Shown piece after piece: positions 1 to 12,294 of a stretch of 64,000 nt of DNA (positions are counted from its first letter, which is position 1; every line of letters begins with the position of its first letter). The stretch is from Stenocarpella maydis (lineage: Eukaryota; Ascomycota; Sordariomycetes; Diaporthales; Diaporthaceae). The notes beneath the pieces are model-generated. The model was not told where the DNA came from, did not search any database, and saw only the letters and a program-made list of their open reading frames with translations. The stretch covers positions 1,353,618 to 1,417,617 of the forward strand of contig NQMI01000001.1 in the NCBI GenBank assembly GCA_002270565.1. Reading direction: 5' to 3'. A program made the translations under genes and the position numbers.

Positions 1-38
1 GAGGTGGAAGGCCCGTCTGACCGGAACCTCTTGACAAG

Positions 39-1694
39 TTTCAAATTGGCAACTCGGCGCGTCCCTGGTCGCAACTGGCCTGAGTGTGTGGCAGGCCGTC
101 CTGGCGACACTCATCGGCAAGATCATAATATCACTGGTGGCCATATTCAACGGCTACGTGGGAGCGACATGGCACATCGGCTTCCCCGTCGTCTCTCGGT
201 ACATCTGGGGGCCCTACGGCGCGTTCCTCCAGATCGTGCAGCGCATCATCCTCAGCTTGGTGTGGTTCTCCGTGCAGAGTTGGACCGGAGGACTCTGCAT
301 CACCGTGATCCTGTCTGCCATATTCCCTAGCTTCCACACCTTGCCAAACGTCTTCCCCGAGTCTTCACACCTCGAGACGAAGCAGTTCGTCGGGTGGATC
401 CTCTTCAACGTGGCCATGGCGCCCGTGCTGTACATACCGCCACACAAGATCCAGAACCTTCTTCTGGTATTCAACCTGCTCGCGGCCACGACTCTCGTGG
501 CCATGTTGATCTGGTCGCTGGCTGCAGCCAAGGGTGGCGGGCCCCTGCTGTCCCAGGGGGCGAAACCTATGAGCTCGCGGGATCTGGGATGGTCCATCGT
601 CTCGGGTGTGACAACCGTCATCGGAGGCATCGCAGTCGGTCTGACTAATGCCAACGACTATTCGCGCTTTGCGAGGCGGCCCGGGGATCAAGTCTTTGGC
701 CAGTGGTTCTCAATCATGTGAGTAAATCCTCGGAAAGGAGCTTATAATTATGCCATCGATCTCTTGCTAAGACAGCCACAGAGTCTTTGGCACGATCTTC
801 CCATTTCTCGGCTGTCTAGCCGCCTCTGCAACACAAGGTCTCTGGGGCGAGGCAATATGGAATCCACGTAAGTCCCAGAGACAGCAGGCTCCCCTCCTCT
901 CAATTCCGTGTATCTGACAACCCGCGACACAAGCCGACATGGCCCAGAAGTGGCTCGACAATGACTATAGCTCTTCCTCGAGGGCCGGGGCCTTCTTCGC
1001 AGGAGTCGGCCTGCTCGCCTGCCAGGTCGCCATCAACGTGGTCGACAACGCTTACAGCGCAGGAATGGACCTCGCGGGCCTGTTCTGCTCCTACATAAAC
1101 ATCCGTCGCGGGGCGTACATCGGACTCCTGCTCAGCGTCGCCCTCTGCCCCTGGGAGTTGCTCTCGTCGGCCGCGGTCTTCATCTCGGTCCTGTCGGCGT
1201 ACAGCGTCTTTCTCGGCCCCGTCATTGGCATCCAAATCTGCGACTACTGGCTCGTCCGGCGCCAGAGGCTCAGGCTCTCGGACCTGTACCACCCGGGGCG
1301 GGACGGCATCTACTACTTCGTCGGCGGGTTCAACCCTCGCAGCTTTGTGGCCTGGGTCCTCGGCTTCGCCACGCAGCTTCCCGGGTTCGCCGCGAACGTC
1401 ACGCCGGACAAGGTCAGCGTCGGGCGCGCCTGGAGCGAGCTGTTCTACCTGGCGTTCCCGCTAGGCTTTGCCATCTCCTTCGTGGCTCACTATGTGCTGA
1501 ACAGGATCTGGCCACCTGCCGGGCTGGGCGTGGTTGATGAGGCGGATTACTACGGCAGCTTCACACCCGACGAAGCGCTGAAGCTTGGATTTGTGCCAGA
1601 ATCAGAGGTTGTTGAAGGCGTCCATTCGGATCCAGAGAGTAGCAGTGGTAAACCAAGGCAGGTGGATGTCCCCGTCCTGGGGAAACATTATTAG
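39..1694 (+). CDS. NCS1 family nucleobase/cation symporter (uracil/uridine/allantoin permease type), 5' end outside window
   Basis: Plasma-membrane permease of the nucleobase:cation symporter-1 family, which takes up uracil, uridine, allantoin or related compounds; the substrate cannot be told from what is visible. Three exons are seen: about 39-717, 776-867 and 934-1694. Introns start GTGAGT and GTAAGT, and splicing keeps one frame. The reading frame is closed by TGA at 32-34, so the bases before 39 are taken as the end of an upstream intron. Family hallmarks are a GLSVWQA stretch at the beginning, ANDYSRFAR in the middle (the conserved TM6 loop) and a long run of hydrophobic segments. A hydrophilic tail of about 60 residues ends at TAA. 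The N-terminal cytoplasmic part and the first membrane segments lie to the left of the window. Confidence 0.88.
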
Positions 1695-3274
1695 AGCTTT
1701 TCCCCATTGTAATATGAAGCGTTTTGAGGGAGCTTTCGGTACATTGTCTAATGAATAAGCCCCTGGAGTAATATATAAAGGATTATTTCACCCAGAGGGC
1801 GCTTGTTTGATGAGCCGACTGCTTGGTAAGGCCGGGCAATTAAGAGATACTCAACCTGTATTAATATATAGCTAGAATGGTTGTTGAAAATAAAAAGAAT
1901 TACCTTTAGTGATTTTTACAGTGTTTTAATAAAGCTGTTACTTTATTAATAAAATTAGTCTTTAAAACTTATATAAGTTAAATAAATATGAAATACCTAA
2001 GTTAATCTGTTTTATATTAATATTATTTTAATTTTAGGCTGTAAAATGTGTAACGATTTATAAATATTACTGCACTGTTACATATAGCGCGCAGTATATA
2101 TATACCGGTTGTGTTGAGATAAAAGCATAACCTTACGGAGCTGATGAGCACTAGAGGTAACAGGTGGGAAGACCATAATTACTTAGGTGAGCAGCCTTGT
2201 TATATAAGCTAATTGGTCCTTCAGGATTAGGCATGGCATTGGTGACAAGCACTAAGATATGACGGACTAGGGGAGGGGTAGGTTTTGTTTTCTATAGACA
2301 GCACACCTCACCCACTACCGACTTAACGTGCATGCAGCTGAGCCTGGCTGCCTTGGTCAGAACCAATGAGTGCTGGCCCTGGAGACATGCTGTCATCTGT
2401 CTGCGGCGAGGACGACTTTGTCTCGTCTGCTGTCAGTTGTCATGTCAAGCTGGGCCTGGGCCAGGTAGATGACGCCCAAATCCCTGCCCGAAAAGCAAAG
2501 ACCAAGGGCAGAGGCATATGAAAGCAGAAAGCATCTGCCTGAAATCATGGCAAAAACTGCTGCTCCCTTCAATTCCGAAGCAGCCACAGGGGACCTGTAA
2601 TTAGAGTACAAAGAGCAACACATCTTGATATAGTATAACTTATTATTTCCCTCTGCCTCTTAGACATAATCAACGGCTGTGTAGCCTTCTATAAGTGGTT
2701 TGACTAACTACTTAGGTAATGATCAAACACCTTATTGGGATGAGCTACCCATCCAATAACAGTAAAATAATGGACGATGTTGACCGGTGTCTACAGGTGA
2801 CCATTTCCAGCTGGCAGAGAAATGATGGTTCCCAGATGGGCGCTAGGTGCTGTCGCCTGTTGGAACAAGTCTACTTGACACTGGTCAGCATTCTTCATAG
2901 TACGCCTTCATGACTGGTCTCAACGACCAGTATCAGATCACATCACTTCCAAATACCATGGCAGTCTCGGGTACCAATCGAATAGCAGGACGCAATCGCA
3001 CCTGGCCTTCTCCTTTCAAGCACCCTAGGAAACCACGCCAACCTTGAGTGCAACCACTGAGTGACTTCGGGACAGCATGTACGACTGCCTGATCACTGTC
3101 CGGAAACACCTTGAGGCTCGCCAACCAGTGCCTCTCAGGATAAACGAGGCTGCGAGCGCGGCTCAGCAGACAACAGCCAACAATCGCAAAGTCGGTGCTG
3201 CGGCACTGACAGCGGTGCCCTCCTTTGAGCCCGGTCCGGGCCCTCTGCAGGACTGCTCAGCCCATATGAGCCGT
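1695..3274. other. Gene-free AT-rich stretch
   Basis: No credible gene seen. About 1850-2130 is strongly AT-rich and full of TpA steps, in contrast to the GC-rich genes on both sides, which fits an old RIP-mutated repeat. Short ORFs at 2393-2623 and 2719-2913 show no family features. Confidence 0.5.
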
Positions 3275-4395
3275 TCAAAACGCATTATCATCCCCGTCGA
3301 CGACCCCGTTCGGTCTCGGGACAAACAGGCTGCCGTTGAACCTCTCCGAGACGTATTCCCGGATGGGCTCGAACTTTCGACAGGTATGCACCGCATCGGT
3401 TTTCACGTACTCGCTGTGGTAGCCCTCGAAGTACTTGACTGGGACAACAGCTGTGCTGCCCCAGCACATGATGGACTGTCGAAGGTGGTCGATGCAGTGT
3501 TCTTTACGTCGCGAGTTCCCGGTTAGCCCGCTTTGTTACTTGAAAGGTAGACGGCGAGACGTGGTGCGGCCGGGGTGAGGTTTTGGGGGGGGGGGGCAAA
3601 CAGACCTGTGTGTACGGGCCCGTGGATCGGGAGCTCTGGGTAGACGTCACGGTGCAAGGCCTGCCTGATCTGGTTGAGGCAATGCAGCTGGTGGAACATG
3701 TCAAACCTTGAGGTTCGCCCATATTGTTAGCATGTCCCAACCGTCTTCCCTTGACACGTCTGGGGTTTAAAAGAAGAGGAGATACGCAGGGAGGTCAACT
3801 CACCCGCCTGTGTAGCCCGATTTGGTATGATCCCAATATTCCCTATAGCCACTACCCCATAGAGACTTTGCCTCAGCTTCTGATATTGAGAAATACCTTC
3901 CCCATAATATCTCCTCCCACGCCCTATCAATCTCTGGCGTCGTGTCGCCCACGTAGGCCCTGTCATCTGGACTTGTGACGAGGAATTCGTGGCCGTTGAG
4001 CTCGAAGTCTACCGGCGATTTGAAGCGGACTTCTTCAAGCTGAATACGCTCAGCAGGTACTGCCTCGAGTGTTAACAAAAGCAACTAAAAGAATATTCTG
4101 AGGCCAGTAGTTAAGGTGAATAGCTCGCCACGAAACCTGACTTACATAAACTCTCTTCTTGAAATCCTGTTTCATACTTGCCACGTCCGCCGAGTCGACC
4201 TTGGAGGTTCGCTAAGCTCAATGTGAAAATGACCCCAGACAAGAATGCACCGATACCCACGGCGGCCACGAAGAGGATGTTTCTACGCGTGGACTCTCGT
4301 TCTCTAGGAGGTATTGATCGAAAACGAGGGCCATGACGGGCATCACCTTCCTCCACAGTATTTCCTTCAATAAGCTGGTACTTTTGGCTCTCCAT
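3275..4395 (-). CDS. UstYa-like (DUF3328) oxidase
   Basis: Member of the UstYa/DUF3328 family, whose known members act as oxidases or cyclases in biosynthesis of fungal RiPPs (dikaritins such as ustiloxin) and some other peptides. Four exons on the minus strand: 4395-4146, 4059-3804, 3706-3606 and 3501-3275, giving 277 residues. The start is the Met of MESQKY; an earlier in-frame Met lies 26 codons upstream. A single membrane segment is at about residues 39-60, as usual in the family. Exon 3 carries the first HXXHC motif (HQLHC, then LNQIRQ) and the exon 3/4 junction creates the second (HTEHC, then IDHLRQ). Introns have good branch points (TGCTAAC, GGCTAAC), but intron 3 has a weak donor (GTCTGT) and a 12-G run. 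No other recognisable cluster enzyme is adjacent; a broken secreted-peptide gene lies 1 kb upstream, divergent. Confidence 0.85.
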
Positions 4396-5457
4396 GGTAG
4401 AAGTGTTGAGTTTGATGGTTGTAGATGGGATGAGTGAGATGAGGTGAGATGGTTGAAAAAGATGAACTGTCAAGTTACTGTGTAATTAGGCCGGCGCCTT
4501 CAAGGCATTGTTGGGATGGTCACTGGTTAGCTTTGAAGTGTCGCCTCCAACGAAACTCTCCTGTGACGCATATAGGATGAGCCTGAAGTATATACACCAA
4601 GTCAGTTGGGCATTCCAAAAGGCGCATTCTTTGCGCTCGTGGTTATACGTTCGGCTACTATTAAGGACTCTGTCCCCATAATGCTAGATCTCAAGCAGGC
4701 CGCGGTCACTCACCGTCATCCCCCTGGTCCTGACTTGACTCGGCCGCCAAAGATGAAACAGGTTGGAGATCCACGATCCAAAACAAGCATCATTAAGAGC
4801 GGCGGACTATAGATTCCTGGCCAGAATGCGCGTCTATCATGCGACCTGTTGTACTACACTAGGGTTTCAAGTACTATAACGGCCGATCTAAGAAACTTGG
4901 GGGTGGCTGCCCGCGTCAGCCTCATCCATCCCAGCTCAGAGTTCAAGTTCGGGTTGCCTTGTCCGTATGCAGGTATGCTGAATCGCGCTCGGCTCAAGTT
5001 CTGACAGCTGTCAGAGGATCTGATGCAGTCTCAACTCTTCCTGATTTTTCTATTCGTGCTGGTCCGCGATTAAGGGCAGGAATTCGGTGCCAGCTGGCAC
5101 TCAGTGGTCACGAAATAATCGCCAAATACCCAAACTACCAGTTTGATCGCCAAGATGGGCAAGTCTCTCCCCAACTTGAAGATCAATGCAAGTGCCGACC
5201 TTTGAGGAGGACCTCGGGCTATGCATCCAACAACGTTGATAATATCAAGCACTACACTTAGGCTCGAGGCGGAGAACCAGCGACGGCGCTTTCCAAGTCT
5301 TCACCTATAGTCCAGTAACCTATTCATTTCCATTACATTCCCCCCCTTTTTTTTTTTTTTTTTTTTTTTAATTCAATTTACTTCATATCGCTTAAAACCT
5401 CCTACTTCATTGTCTTTGTTCCCTGGTAGGAGCAGGCTACCAGCTGTAACAATAATC
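4396..5457. other. Divergent intergenic region
   Basis: Shared upstream region of the UstYa-like gene and the small secreted-peptide remnant. A poly-T run preceded by a C run sits at about 5340-5370. No ORF here looks real. Confidence 0.5.
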
Positions 5458-5608
5458 ATGAAGCTCTCGATCGTCCTGTCAATTGGCGACCACAGTCGTC
5501 TCTGTGGCAGCCGCGCCTGCAATCCCGGGGTTCGACCTGGAGAGCATCAAGAAGACGCTTGAATCTCCGCCGGCGCCGGACAAGCGCGAGGCCAGCCACC
5601 ACTTATAG
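5458..5608 (+). pseudogene. Frameshifted small secreted peptide precursor with one Kex2-type KR site
   Basis: From ATG 5458 the sequence encodes the start of a signal peptide (MKLSIVLS). The hydrophobic Ala/Val continuation is in the next reading frame, which then runs to TAG 5606-5608. A one-base loss near 5485-5490 would explain this, and no intron fits. In the second frame an acidic-basic spacer is followed by DKR (5579-5587) and six more residues, EASHHL, then stop. Signal peptide plus KR cleavage site is the layout of dikaritin RiPP precursors and of alpha-type pheromone precursors. Only one KR unit remains, and its tail lacks the aromatic residue usual in dikaritin cores. It lies divergently from a UstYa-like gene, which makes a decayed RiPP precursor the more attractive reading. 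Function is inference. Confidence 0.45.
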
Positions 5609-6039
5609 GTGTCCTAGGACTAGTGGAAAGGCGTGCCATGGTGACGATGTTAGCCACCGACCGACGGAAGATAAGTTTTCAAATAGGTCCAGTGCAAGCT
5701 ATATGAGTCTGATAGTTAGTGCAAAATATGGCAACGTTGAAGTGACTCGAAGAGCCCTGATACTTGTACCGAGACCCACGATGTTATCTGGTCCTCTTCC
5801 CAAGGGTTGGGAACCCCTCGTGAATTTATGACTGATGGTGCACCTCAACTCTCAAGAGCAGGGCGATTTTGCAGGCAAAGAAGTGCCCAGTCAAATCCTC
5901 CCCGTTTTACACAAGAGTAATACCATAGGCATGTTGAACAGTCCCACGCAACTAATCTATGCCCAATAGAAATAGGTATCATTATTCTGTAGTATCGCCC
6001 AACCGCCATCCCCGATACTCCGGTCTTACAGAGGATCAC
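5609..6039. other. Intergenic, nothing recognised
   Basis: Lies between the peptide remnant and the 3' end of the Sec39 gene. A 90-codon ORF at 5559-5831 has no family features and is not supported. Confidence 0.4.
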
Positions 6040-8986
6040 TCACTCCCTATCAGGACCCCGAGGCGCCGGCTGGGCCCCAATCAACCACCCGACTCCCGCA
6101 GTCAGACCGCCTACGGCAGCATCCCTGAGCTGGTCCCTCTTCCTCGCCCTCTGCTGCTGCTGCTCTGCCGACTCCTCAGCCGCCGCCGCCGCCGCCGCCT
6201 CCGATGCACCGAAGCCCCGGGCCTGCGTGGAGGTGTTGAAGGCGGACAGCGCCGTCAGGTTGCGTTGCGCGGAGCGCATGCTGGCGCGCGACAGGTCGAA
6301 GAGGGACATGGGCGCCTCCTCGGCCGCCTGCCGCGAGGACGACATCGGCTGTCTGGCTGGCGCCGTGGCGCTGCGGGAGGGCGCATTGAACCCGCCGGGC
6401 ATCGCGTGCATGTCGGCGGCCTCATTCCAGGCGTTCTCCTGCTCCTGCTCCGCGCTTATGGCCGCGTCTAGCTCCTCCTCCGTACGGCGGTATGTGTTGA
6501 GGATCTCTGATAGTGTTGCCGACGGAGCGACCCGGAGAGCAGTGGCCAAGCACTCGATCCGCTGCTCCAGGTGCCGGATGTCCGGGTTGCCGCTCGCGGT
6601 GCCCAGATGGGTAGGGCGGACGGTCCGCGAGGTACGGCGGTATTTCCCGGCCTGCAGTGCTGCTCTCCATGACCAGTCGTCGCGTGAAGCCGAAGCCGAC
6701 GCGGCTTTATTCAACATGGAGCCGTTGCTGGCCTTGCGACTCAGGGGCTGTAGAGGTTTTCCCAGAGCTGCCACGCGGTTGACGACGTAGGAATACGCGG
6801 TCTCGAAATCGTCCTCGGTCAAGGCTGCATCTATGCACATCGCCGTGATGCGCCTCTCAGTGCGCAGTATCTCTTGTGGCTCCATCTCCGGTGTGAGTGT
6901 GCTGTGGCCTGACTTGTCGCGAACAGTCAGGCCTGCAACCACCATATTACGACCTACTTCTACGAGGTCTTGGATCTTGGTATAGCTTTTTGGGTTCTGT
7001 TCCAACACCTTCGCAATGATGGAGACAGGATCCTGATGCACGCGTAGTACAACAGGCGTGAACGGCTCTCCCTGTTTCAGGACGAGCCGGTAATCACTCA
7101 GAGCATGGGTCGCTTTGAGGAGGGCTTCGATCCGTTGCGTCGCCACAAACGACCGTTCTATGGTCTGTGGAAAGGCGTGCAGTCTACTGCAACGTCAGTT
7201 CCTGCTGAGTTGGCAACCGGCCTCCCGCATCACTTACATGTCGTCGCATTTCTTCAAGCCACCTCGCGTGCGATTGGGATTTGAAGCATTGTCATATGAA
7301 CTCATAGCTGCAGCGTATATCGTGTCCTGTAGAATCTTCTTCGGAAGTGGCCTTTCTGCCGAGTCCTCATAAAGGGCTTTTGCCAGCGAATATCCTGTTC
7401 ACCAAGTTAGAACTGGGGTGCCTGTATCATGTAAGTGGGCACCGTCATTACATACTGGTGTGCGACAAAAGTGCCTTTAAGATTTCGACCTCGAGGAACT
7501 CGCGACTGACACGACCAAACATCCCGTAATAATGTTGGTCTTCGTCCGGGTCCGCATTCTCTTCTGCACCCCAGTCCCTTAGCCAAAGAATCTCATTCCT
7601 AGCCTTGAGCCAGAACCTGTCATCTGAGCTCGGACCATTCTCGCTGATGGCATGTATGAGCTTGAGAGCCTCTGTCTTCTGTTCACGCTCGTCCTGTAGC
7701 AGGGCCAATTCGCCAGCTCGTCTGAGTGTGCAAGGGCACCCTGCGCGTGTGACCAGAAAAGCGCTGACGACCAGTGCGGAGAGGAGGGTCGTAGCTAGTT
7801 TGGACGGTTTCGTGAGGATGTTGCTTTCATCGAGAAGGTTGTTGCGGAGATGGGCGACATTTTTCGCATACATGATATTAGTGCTCCCCAGGTCTGGGAT
7901 CGGGGTCAGGTTGGAGGCTGCAGTCTGCAGTGGTGGTAGAGGGTCGTCTAGAAGCTTGGCAACTTCTGCAACAATGGTGTATGCGCCTGTCAGAGCCTCG
8001 GTCGTGGCTTCAGAAATCAGATATGCCGAGGCCATAGCAGCGCGAGCATACCTGCGCTCCAGATACTGCTGCTTTTCCTCATTGAGCCACATTTGACCGT
8101 ACCCGCCCAAGTCGACGTCCTCGGGCGAGTGCCAATGATCTATTGCTTCGACCGCGACTCTCCAAGTGCTTGATGCATGCGCCGTGAGCCATACCAGCAT
8201 CTGCTCCCAGCCAGGGCATATTAATCCGTCATCGTCGGCGTCCTCTGCTTCTGCTTCTGTTTCTGCCTGATTCTTGATGATCCACCTCCTCTCGCTATAC
8301 AGCCACGGCCCTAGCAGACCTCGGAGATCTCGAGCAATGTGCCGGTAATCCTCCTCCCGCTGGCCAGTTTGTGACAGGAGCAAGTCTACGGCGGTGTGGT
8401 CGCTTAGGTGTTCGAAAGCTGAAAGTGTGACGGGAACGCTGTCGCTGGGGTAATACTCGTAGTTCCGCCTGAGAAGAGGCAGCAGGACCGATATCATCCA
8501 GGTTCGGATGCAGGGCGAGTGGTCAATGAAAGGCACTAGCAGATCGGGCAATTGTGTCAAGAGCCCAGCCTCCTCGTCCACATTGTGCGCCCGTCGCAGC
8601 AAGAATAACGTGAGGGGGTCATCCTCGGCTTCCGCCGGAGCCTGTGGCCATGACAGCTTCTGCAGGTGAAGTTTGCGGACCTTCTTGACAGCGTCCTCGT
8701 CGCTTAGGTGCTCCACGCTCGATATGTCGACGTCCCAGTGCTCGTGTGTAACATATTCCTCCTTTTCGATCTCGTCGAGGAAAGATACATATTCCTCGGA
8801 CTTGAGCGTCTCGGGCAGGTAGGTGAGCAGAACGCGGAGGAGAAGCTCCTTCCGCAGGACGGAGCCGTGTTGTGCTGCGACGAAGGACAAGCTGTCGAGA
8901 TCGGCTTTGGCGGCGAGGTGGGCGGCGAGCAGGACGATCTTGGGGGCTGAAAGAAGGGAAGTCATGCTGGAAGATGGGCGCAACAC
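6040..8986 (-). CDS. sec39: Sec39-domain protein, Dsl1 tethering complex subunit
   Basis: Subunit of the ER-resident Dsl1 complex that tethers Golgi-derived COPI vesicles at the ER (the NBAS counterpart in animals). Three exons: 8986-7456, 7394-7238 and 7186-6040, giving 944 residues in one unbroken frame. Introns are GTATGT...TTCTAAC...ACAG and GTAAGT...TGCAG. The N-terminal block (LSAPKIVLLAAHLAAKADL, then LLLRVLLTYLPE) is the typical beginning of the Sec39 domain, and the C-terminal exon carries the conserved LLKATHALSDYRLVLKQG block. A second in-frame Met at 8965 (MTSLLSAP) is an equally plausible start. The last 100 residues are low complexity with an Ala run and a Gln run and may be disordered. 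Confidence 0.88.
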
Positions 8987-9397
8987 ATGCTCTCCCGTTT
9001 TGGTGGAGAGCTTCGATCAGAAGAAGGGCCTCATTGCTAGAACCTGGCTCTTGGCTGCAAGTTGTCAGGCTGCGAGGAAGTAGGGAGGTTCGAGGAACTT
9101 TGTTTGGCGCTGAGCTCAATAGTGGACGCAAGGTAAAGCTGTCGCATTCCTTGTAGAGCAATCAACACCCCGGTCGTTGTCATGAGTGGCAGCGCCTTGT
9201 GGCTAGTGGCAACCCTGGCCCTCGGCACAGTGCAAGACCCAAGTCCTCGGCAGGCAGGACGGCAACCCTGGAGCTCCACGATTGCCAATCGCGAGGTCCG
9301 GATTCGACTTCATGCCATCATCTGGCGATGCGACACAGGTGACTTCGCCGGCGACATCTCAACCAAACCCCCTGGATAACACACCCACACCCACGCC
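8987..9397. promoter_or_regulatory. Divergent promoter region between sec39 and NDUFS5
   Basis: About 410 bp separates the two divergently transcribed housekeeping genes, so it should hold both promoters. No individual element could be assigned by eye. Confidence 0.5.
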
Positions 9398-9866
9398 ATG
9401 TCATCAGGATACGGACTGAACGGGGGTGAGTTGTCTTCTGGGAAGCCAATGGCCCCCGCCGGAAGAGACAAGAGACACCGCGCTGACCCTGATGCCCACC
9501 AGGTCCGGGCCGATGCTTCCCTTTCTGGCAGGAGTTGCTCGCATGTTACATCGTCAACACGAGCGCTGATGACGACTCTGGCAAGAAGAAGTGCTCACCG
9601 GCGCTGGAGGACTACTATGAGTGCTTGCACCACAAGAAAGAGGTTGGCCACGCCCCGGACGCGCGCTGCTGCGTCAGAGGACAGATACCAGGACTAACAT
9701 TGCTCGTGTTTCGCAGGCCGCCCGGGTGATGGCACTGCAGGCAGCGTACAGGAAGGCCGAGATCAACCAGGGACGAGAGAACATGCCAACCGCAGGCCAA
9801 ATACGGAACCTCGGCCTGCTGAACAAGGAGGATGACACCAAGAAGGTCCTTGGAGCAAGCTCATAG
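9398..9866 (+). CDS. NDUFS5: NADH:ubiquinone oxidoreductase accessory subunit NDUFS5 (15 kDa type)
   Basis: Small accessory subunit of mitochondrial complex I on the intermembrane-space side, folded through the Mia40 relay. Exons 9398-9425, 9503-9642 and 9717-9866 give 105 residues. The defining twin CX9C motifs are visible: C-FPFWQELLA-C and C-SPALEDYYE-C. Length and the GPGRCFPFWQE opening match the family. The first intron starts GTGAGT; the second starts with the rare donor GTTGGC and ends TTTCGCAG. Joining across it continues the helix in frame (KKE then AARVMALQAAYRKAE). Confidence 0.88.
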
Positions 9867-10432
9867 ACGATGGAAGAGACGACGCGGCGTCTCGTTACAT
9901 TCGAAGTCAAAAAACCAACAGCCGAATAGAACCTGGGGTTTCTGCAGATGTGGGAACATCGAAACTTGCACCTTTGACCACGCATCTGCATTTTTGTGCA
10001 CGAGAGGCACGGGAGGATGAATACCTCGCCAGCCTTGCCTTCAGGTACAACCGTGTGAGCGAGTGTAATTCCAGTTATGCTCTTCAGTTCCAAATGACCC
10101 ATTATTTGTTTCTGTGCTCGTATCGAGATGCCAGCCGGGGTAGGCGTGTTAATTGATCGAGGCTTCCTCCCCAGTGTTTCTTGCTAGGTGGATGCAGCAG
10201 CTGTGACTGTGCGGGCGCAAGTTCCCTCAATTCAAACTCAAGAGCTGCCTCCGCTTGCGCCCCTCCTTCAAGCCTGCCTTTCCACATTGTTTGGTTTCTT
10301 GCCCACGGTCAACTAGTCCATTGAATCCTCGTTCCCACCGTGCATGATGTTAAACGGATCTCCCCGGCACACCACGCCAAGTCAACTTACTGGCTGACGA
10401 CTCGCAATTGACAGACGCTAGTGCAGCACAAG
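9867..10432. other. Intergenic, 3' of NDUFS5 and 5' of the next gene
   Basis: Both flanking genes are on the plus strand. No ORF with family features is seen; the region should hold the NDUFS5 terminator and the promoter of the 10.4 kb gene. Confidence 0.4.
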
Positions 10433-12294
10433 ATGCCTTCGTTTCGTGGCATAGACATCTCCATCCACGCGCCCTCTGAGGTTGGCAAGCTGCCCGAGTA
10501 CCCCCATCCTGATGCGTCTCCAGTTCAACTGGCCACCCTAGGCGGCCATCAGAAAGATCCTTCTCTAGTTTCAAAATCCAACCCGACAATTTCAGTGTAC
10601 ATTCCCTCTGTACCAGGTGCGGATAGTGTTCACTCCGACCTTGGTCAGCACAACACGAGTTGCTGATTTCAAACAGGCGTCCAGTTCTGTATCAATTATG
10701 CTGTCCAACAAAAGCCAGACCCTCCCAGTCACCTATTCTTCAAGCTGTTCATGAATGGAAGACACATCACGTCATGGGGCATCAACCCCCAACTCAAGCA
10801 AAAGGGAAGTGTCGAGAAGGCACTGTATGAGCCTAGTGATCGCTGGGACCACGAAGAGGACGGCACGACCGTGAAACCCGAAGGCATCGAAGCCAGGTAC
10901 TTCCACTTTACTGGGGGCGAGCAAGAAAAGTCTGTTGCTGAGGACGGGGGGCTCATCGAAGTCCAAGTATTCCGGGCCAAGAGCCGAAAGAGAAGAGCTG
11001 CCAAGCTGGACCAGTACAGGCATCAGGAGAAATACGGAATTGCGTAAGTTGCTTACTTGGTAAGTTCGTCGTGTTGGTACCTGGCTGACACCTGATGATC
11101 AGCGCACCCAGTGGCGGGCTGCTAGACAATCCGCAAGACGTCACTTTCTTCGATTTCCACCTCATCGATCCCAAGGACGAGCCTTATGCCAGCTTTCGAT
11201 TCCATTACCGCTCTCAGGCCAACCTACGACAGCTGAATCTGATCCCTCCCGATGACTCGAGCATGTTCGACACATTTTCTGCCAGTACATTTACAGACAG
11301 TATCGACCTCACCCCTGACGCCAGCCTCGATGACACGCAGTCCGAGAAAGGCCCGGCGCTGTCTCTGATAGTCCGTCCTGATCCTGACGAGTCAGTCTTC
11401 AACGACAGTAGCTCCAGCGGAGGTCAGCCGGAGCTGGGACAGGGCAGAGGGCCGATGAAAGAGAAATTATTTGTCCTTCGGACTCCTCCGTACTTGCGGC
11501 CCGGCTCAGGAACGGCCCATCACCTGCCCCAGCCCAGCAAAACCCTCAGAGACGGGTCCACCGACGGGATCCCCGTCTCCTATCTTCAGCGTCCCTTGCC
11601 GGATCGACCGCTCCCCGAACTGCCCATCGCGGTGGCGAATGAGTTATGCGGCCCCTCACGGAAGACGTCCACTGCATCAATCACGACATCGCTTCTAAGC
11701 TACGTCAAGGACGGTTCATTTTTGGACGAATCCGTTGAGTATGGCCACGCTCAAGAGGTCCCGGTATACAAAGCCAGGCCAGACGCTTGCCCTCCTCACA
11801 GCCGTCAACAGCCTAGCCCCGACGGGTGGCCAGTTTCGGATTATGAGAAGTACCTGTCGCCTGAGGATGATTTAAAGGTGGGCCGGTCGGAGCCGGACTC
11901 TCCAGGCAGCCAGGCAGCCGACAAGGTCATCGGGTCAAAGGACTACTCGAATTCCCTGGGTATCGACGATGGACTAGCACCAGTCAAAGACAACGAGATC
12001 TTTAGTCCGAAGGCTTGCAAGCCCGTTGGCAACATCAGGGAGAAGTACATCGACTTTTCGCGGTTTCCGCACCTTCAGCTTGATGAGCATGAGTGGATCC
12101 GCCGGCTGCCGTCTCCCAAGGCCAGCCCTCGCCGGGCGCTGAGCCCAACACTTGGACGGCTCTGGGACACGTTGCGCCGCAACCGCTCTCGCTCACCACC
12201 GAGGCGGCCATTGCGAGAGGCACCTATTCGCAATCACTCCACACCTCACCTCTCTGGCCGAGACGGAGACGAGAAGTATGGCAATTGGATCTAG
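10433..12294 (+). CDS. Conserved Pezizomycotina protein of unknown function
   Basis: Three exons: 10433-10616, 10677-11043 and 11103-12294, giving 580 residues. The start is the first ATG of the frame (MPSFRGIDISIHA). The first 250 residues look like a folded domain. It includes ISVYIPS, a block FFKLFMNGRHITSWG and another, ENPQD-like/FFDFHLIDPKDEPYASFRFHYRS. I recognise this pattern from unnamed conserved proteins of filamentous ascomycetes. The second half is Pro/Ser-rich and probably disordered, ending with a basic RNRSRSPPRRP patch. No catalytic motif, signal peptide or membrane segment is seen. The first donor is GTGCGG, which is weak, but the phase fits. I do not know the function. Confidence 0.8.

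Noticed and set aside
3077..3526. 149-codon plus-strand ORF
   Set aside because: Antisense to the last exon of the UstYa-like gene, which is clearly the coding strand.
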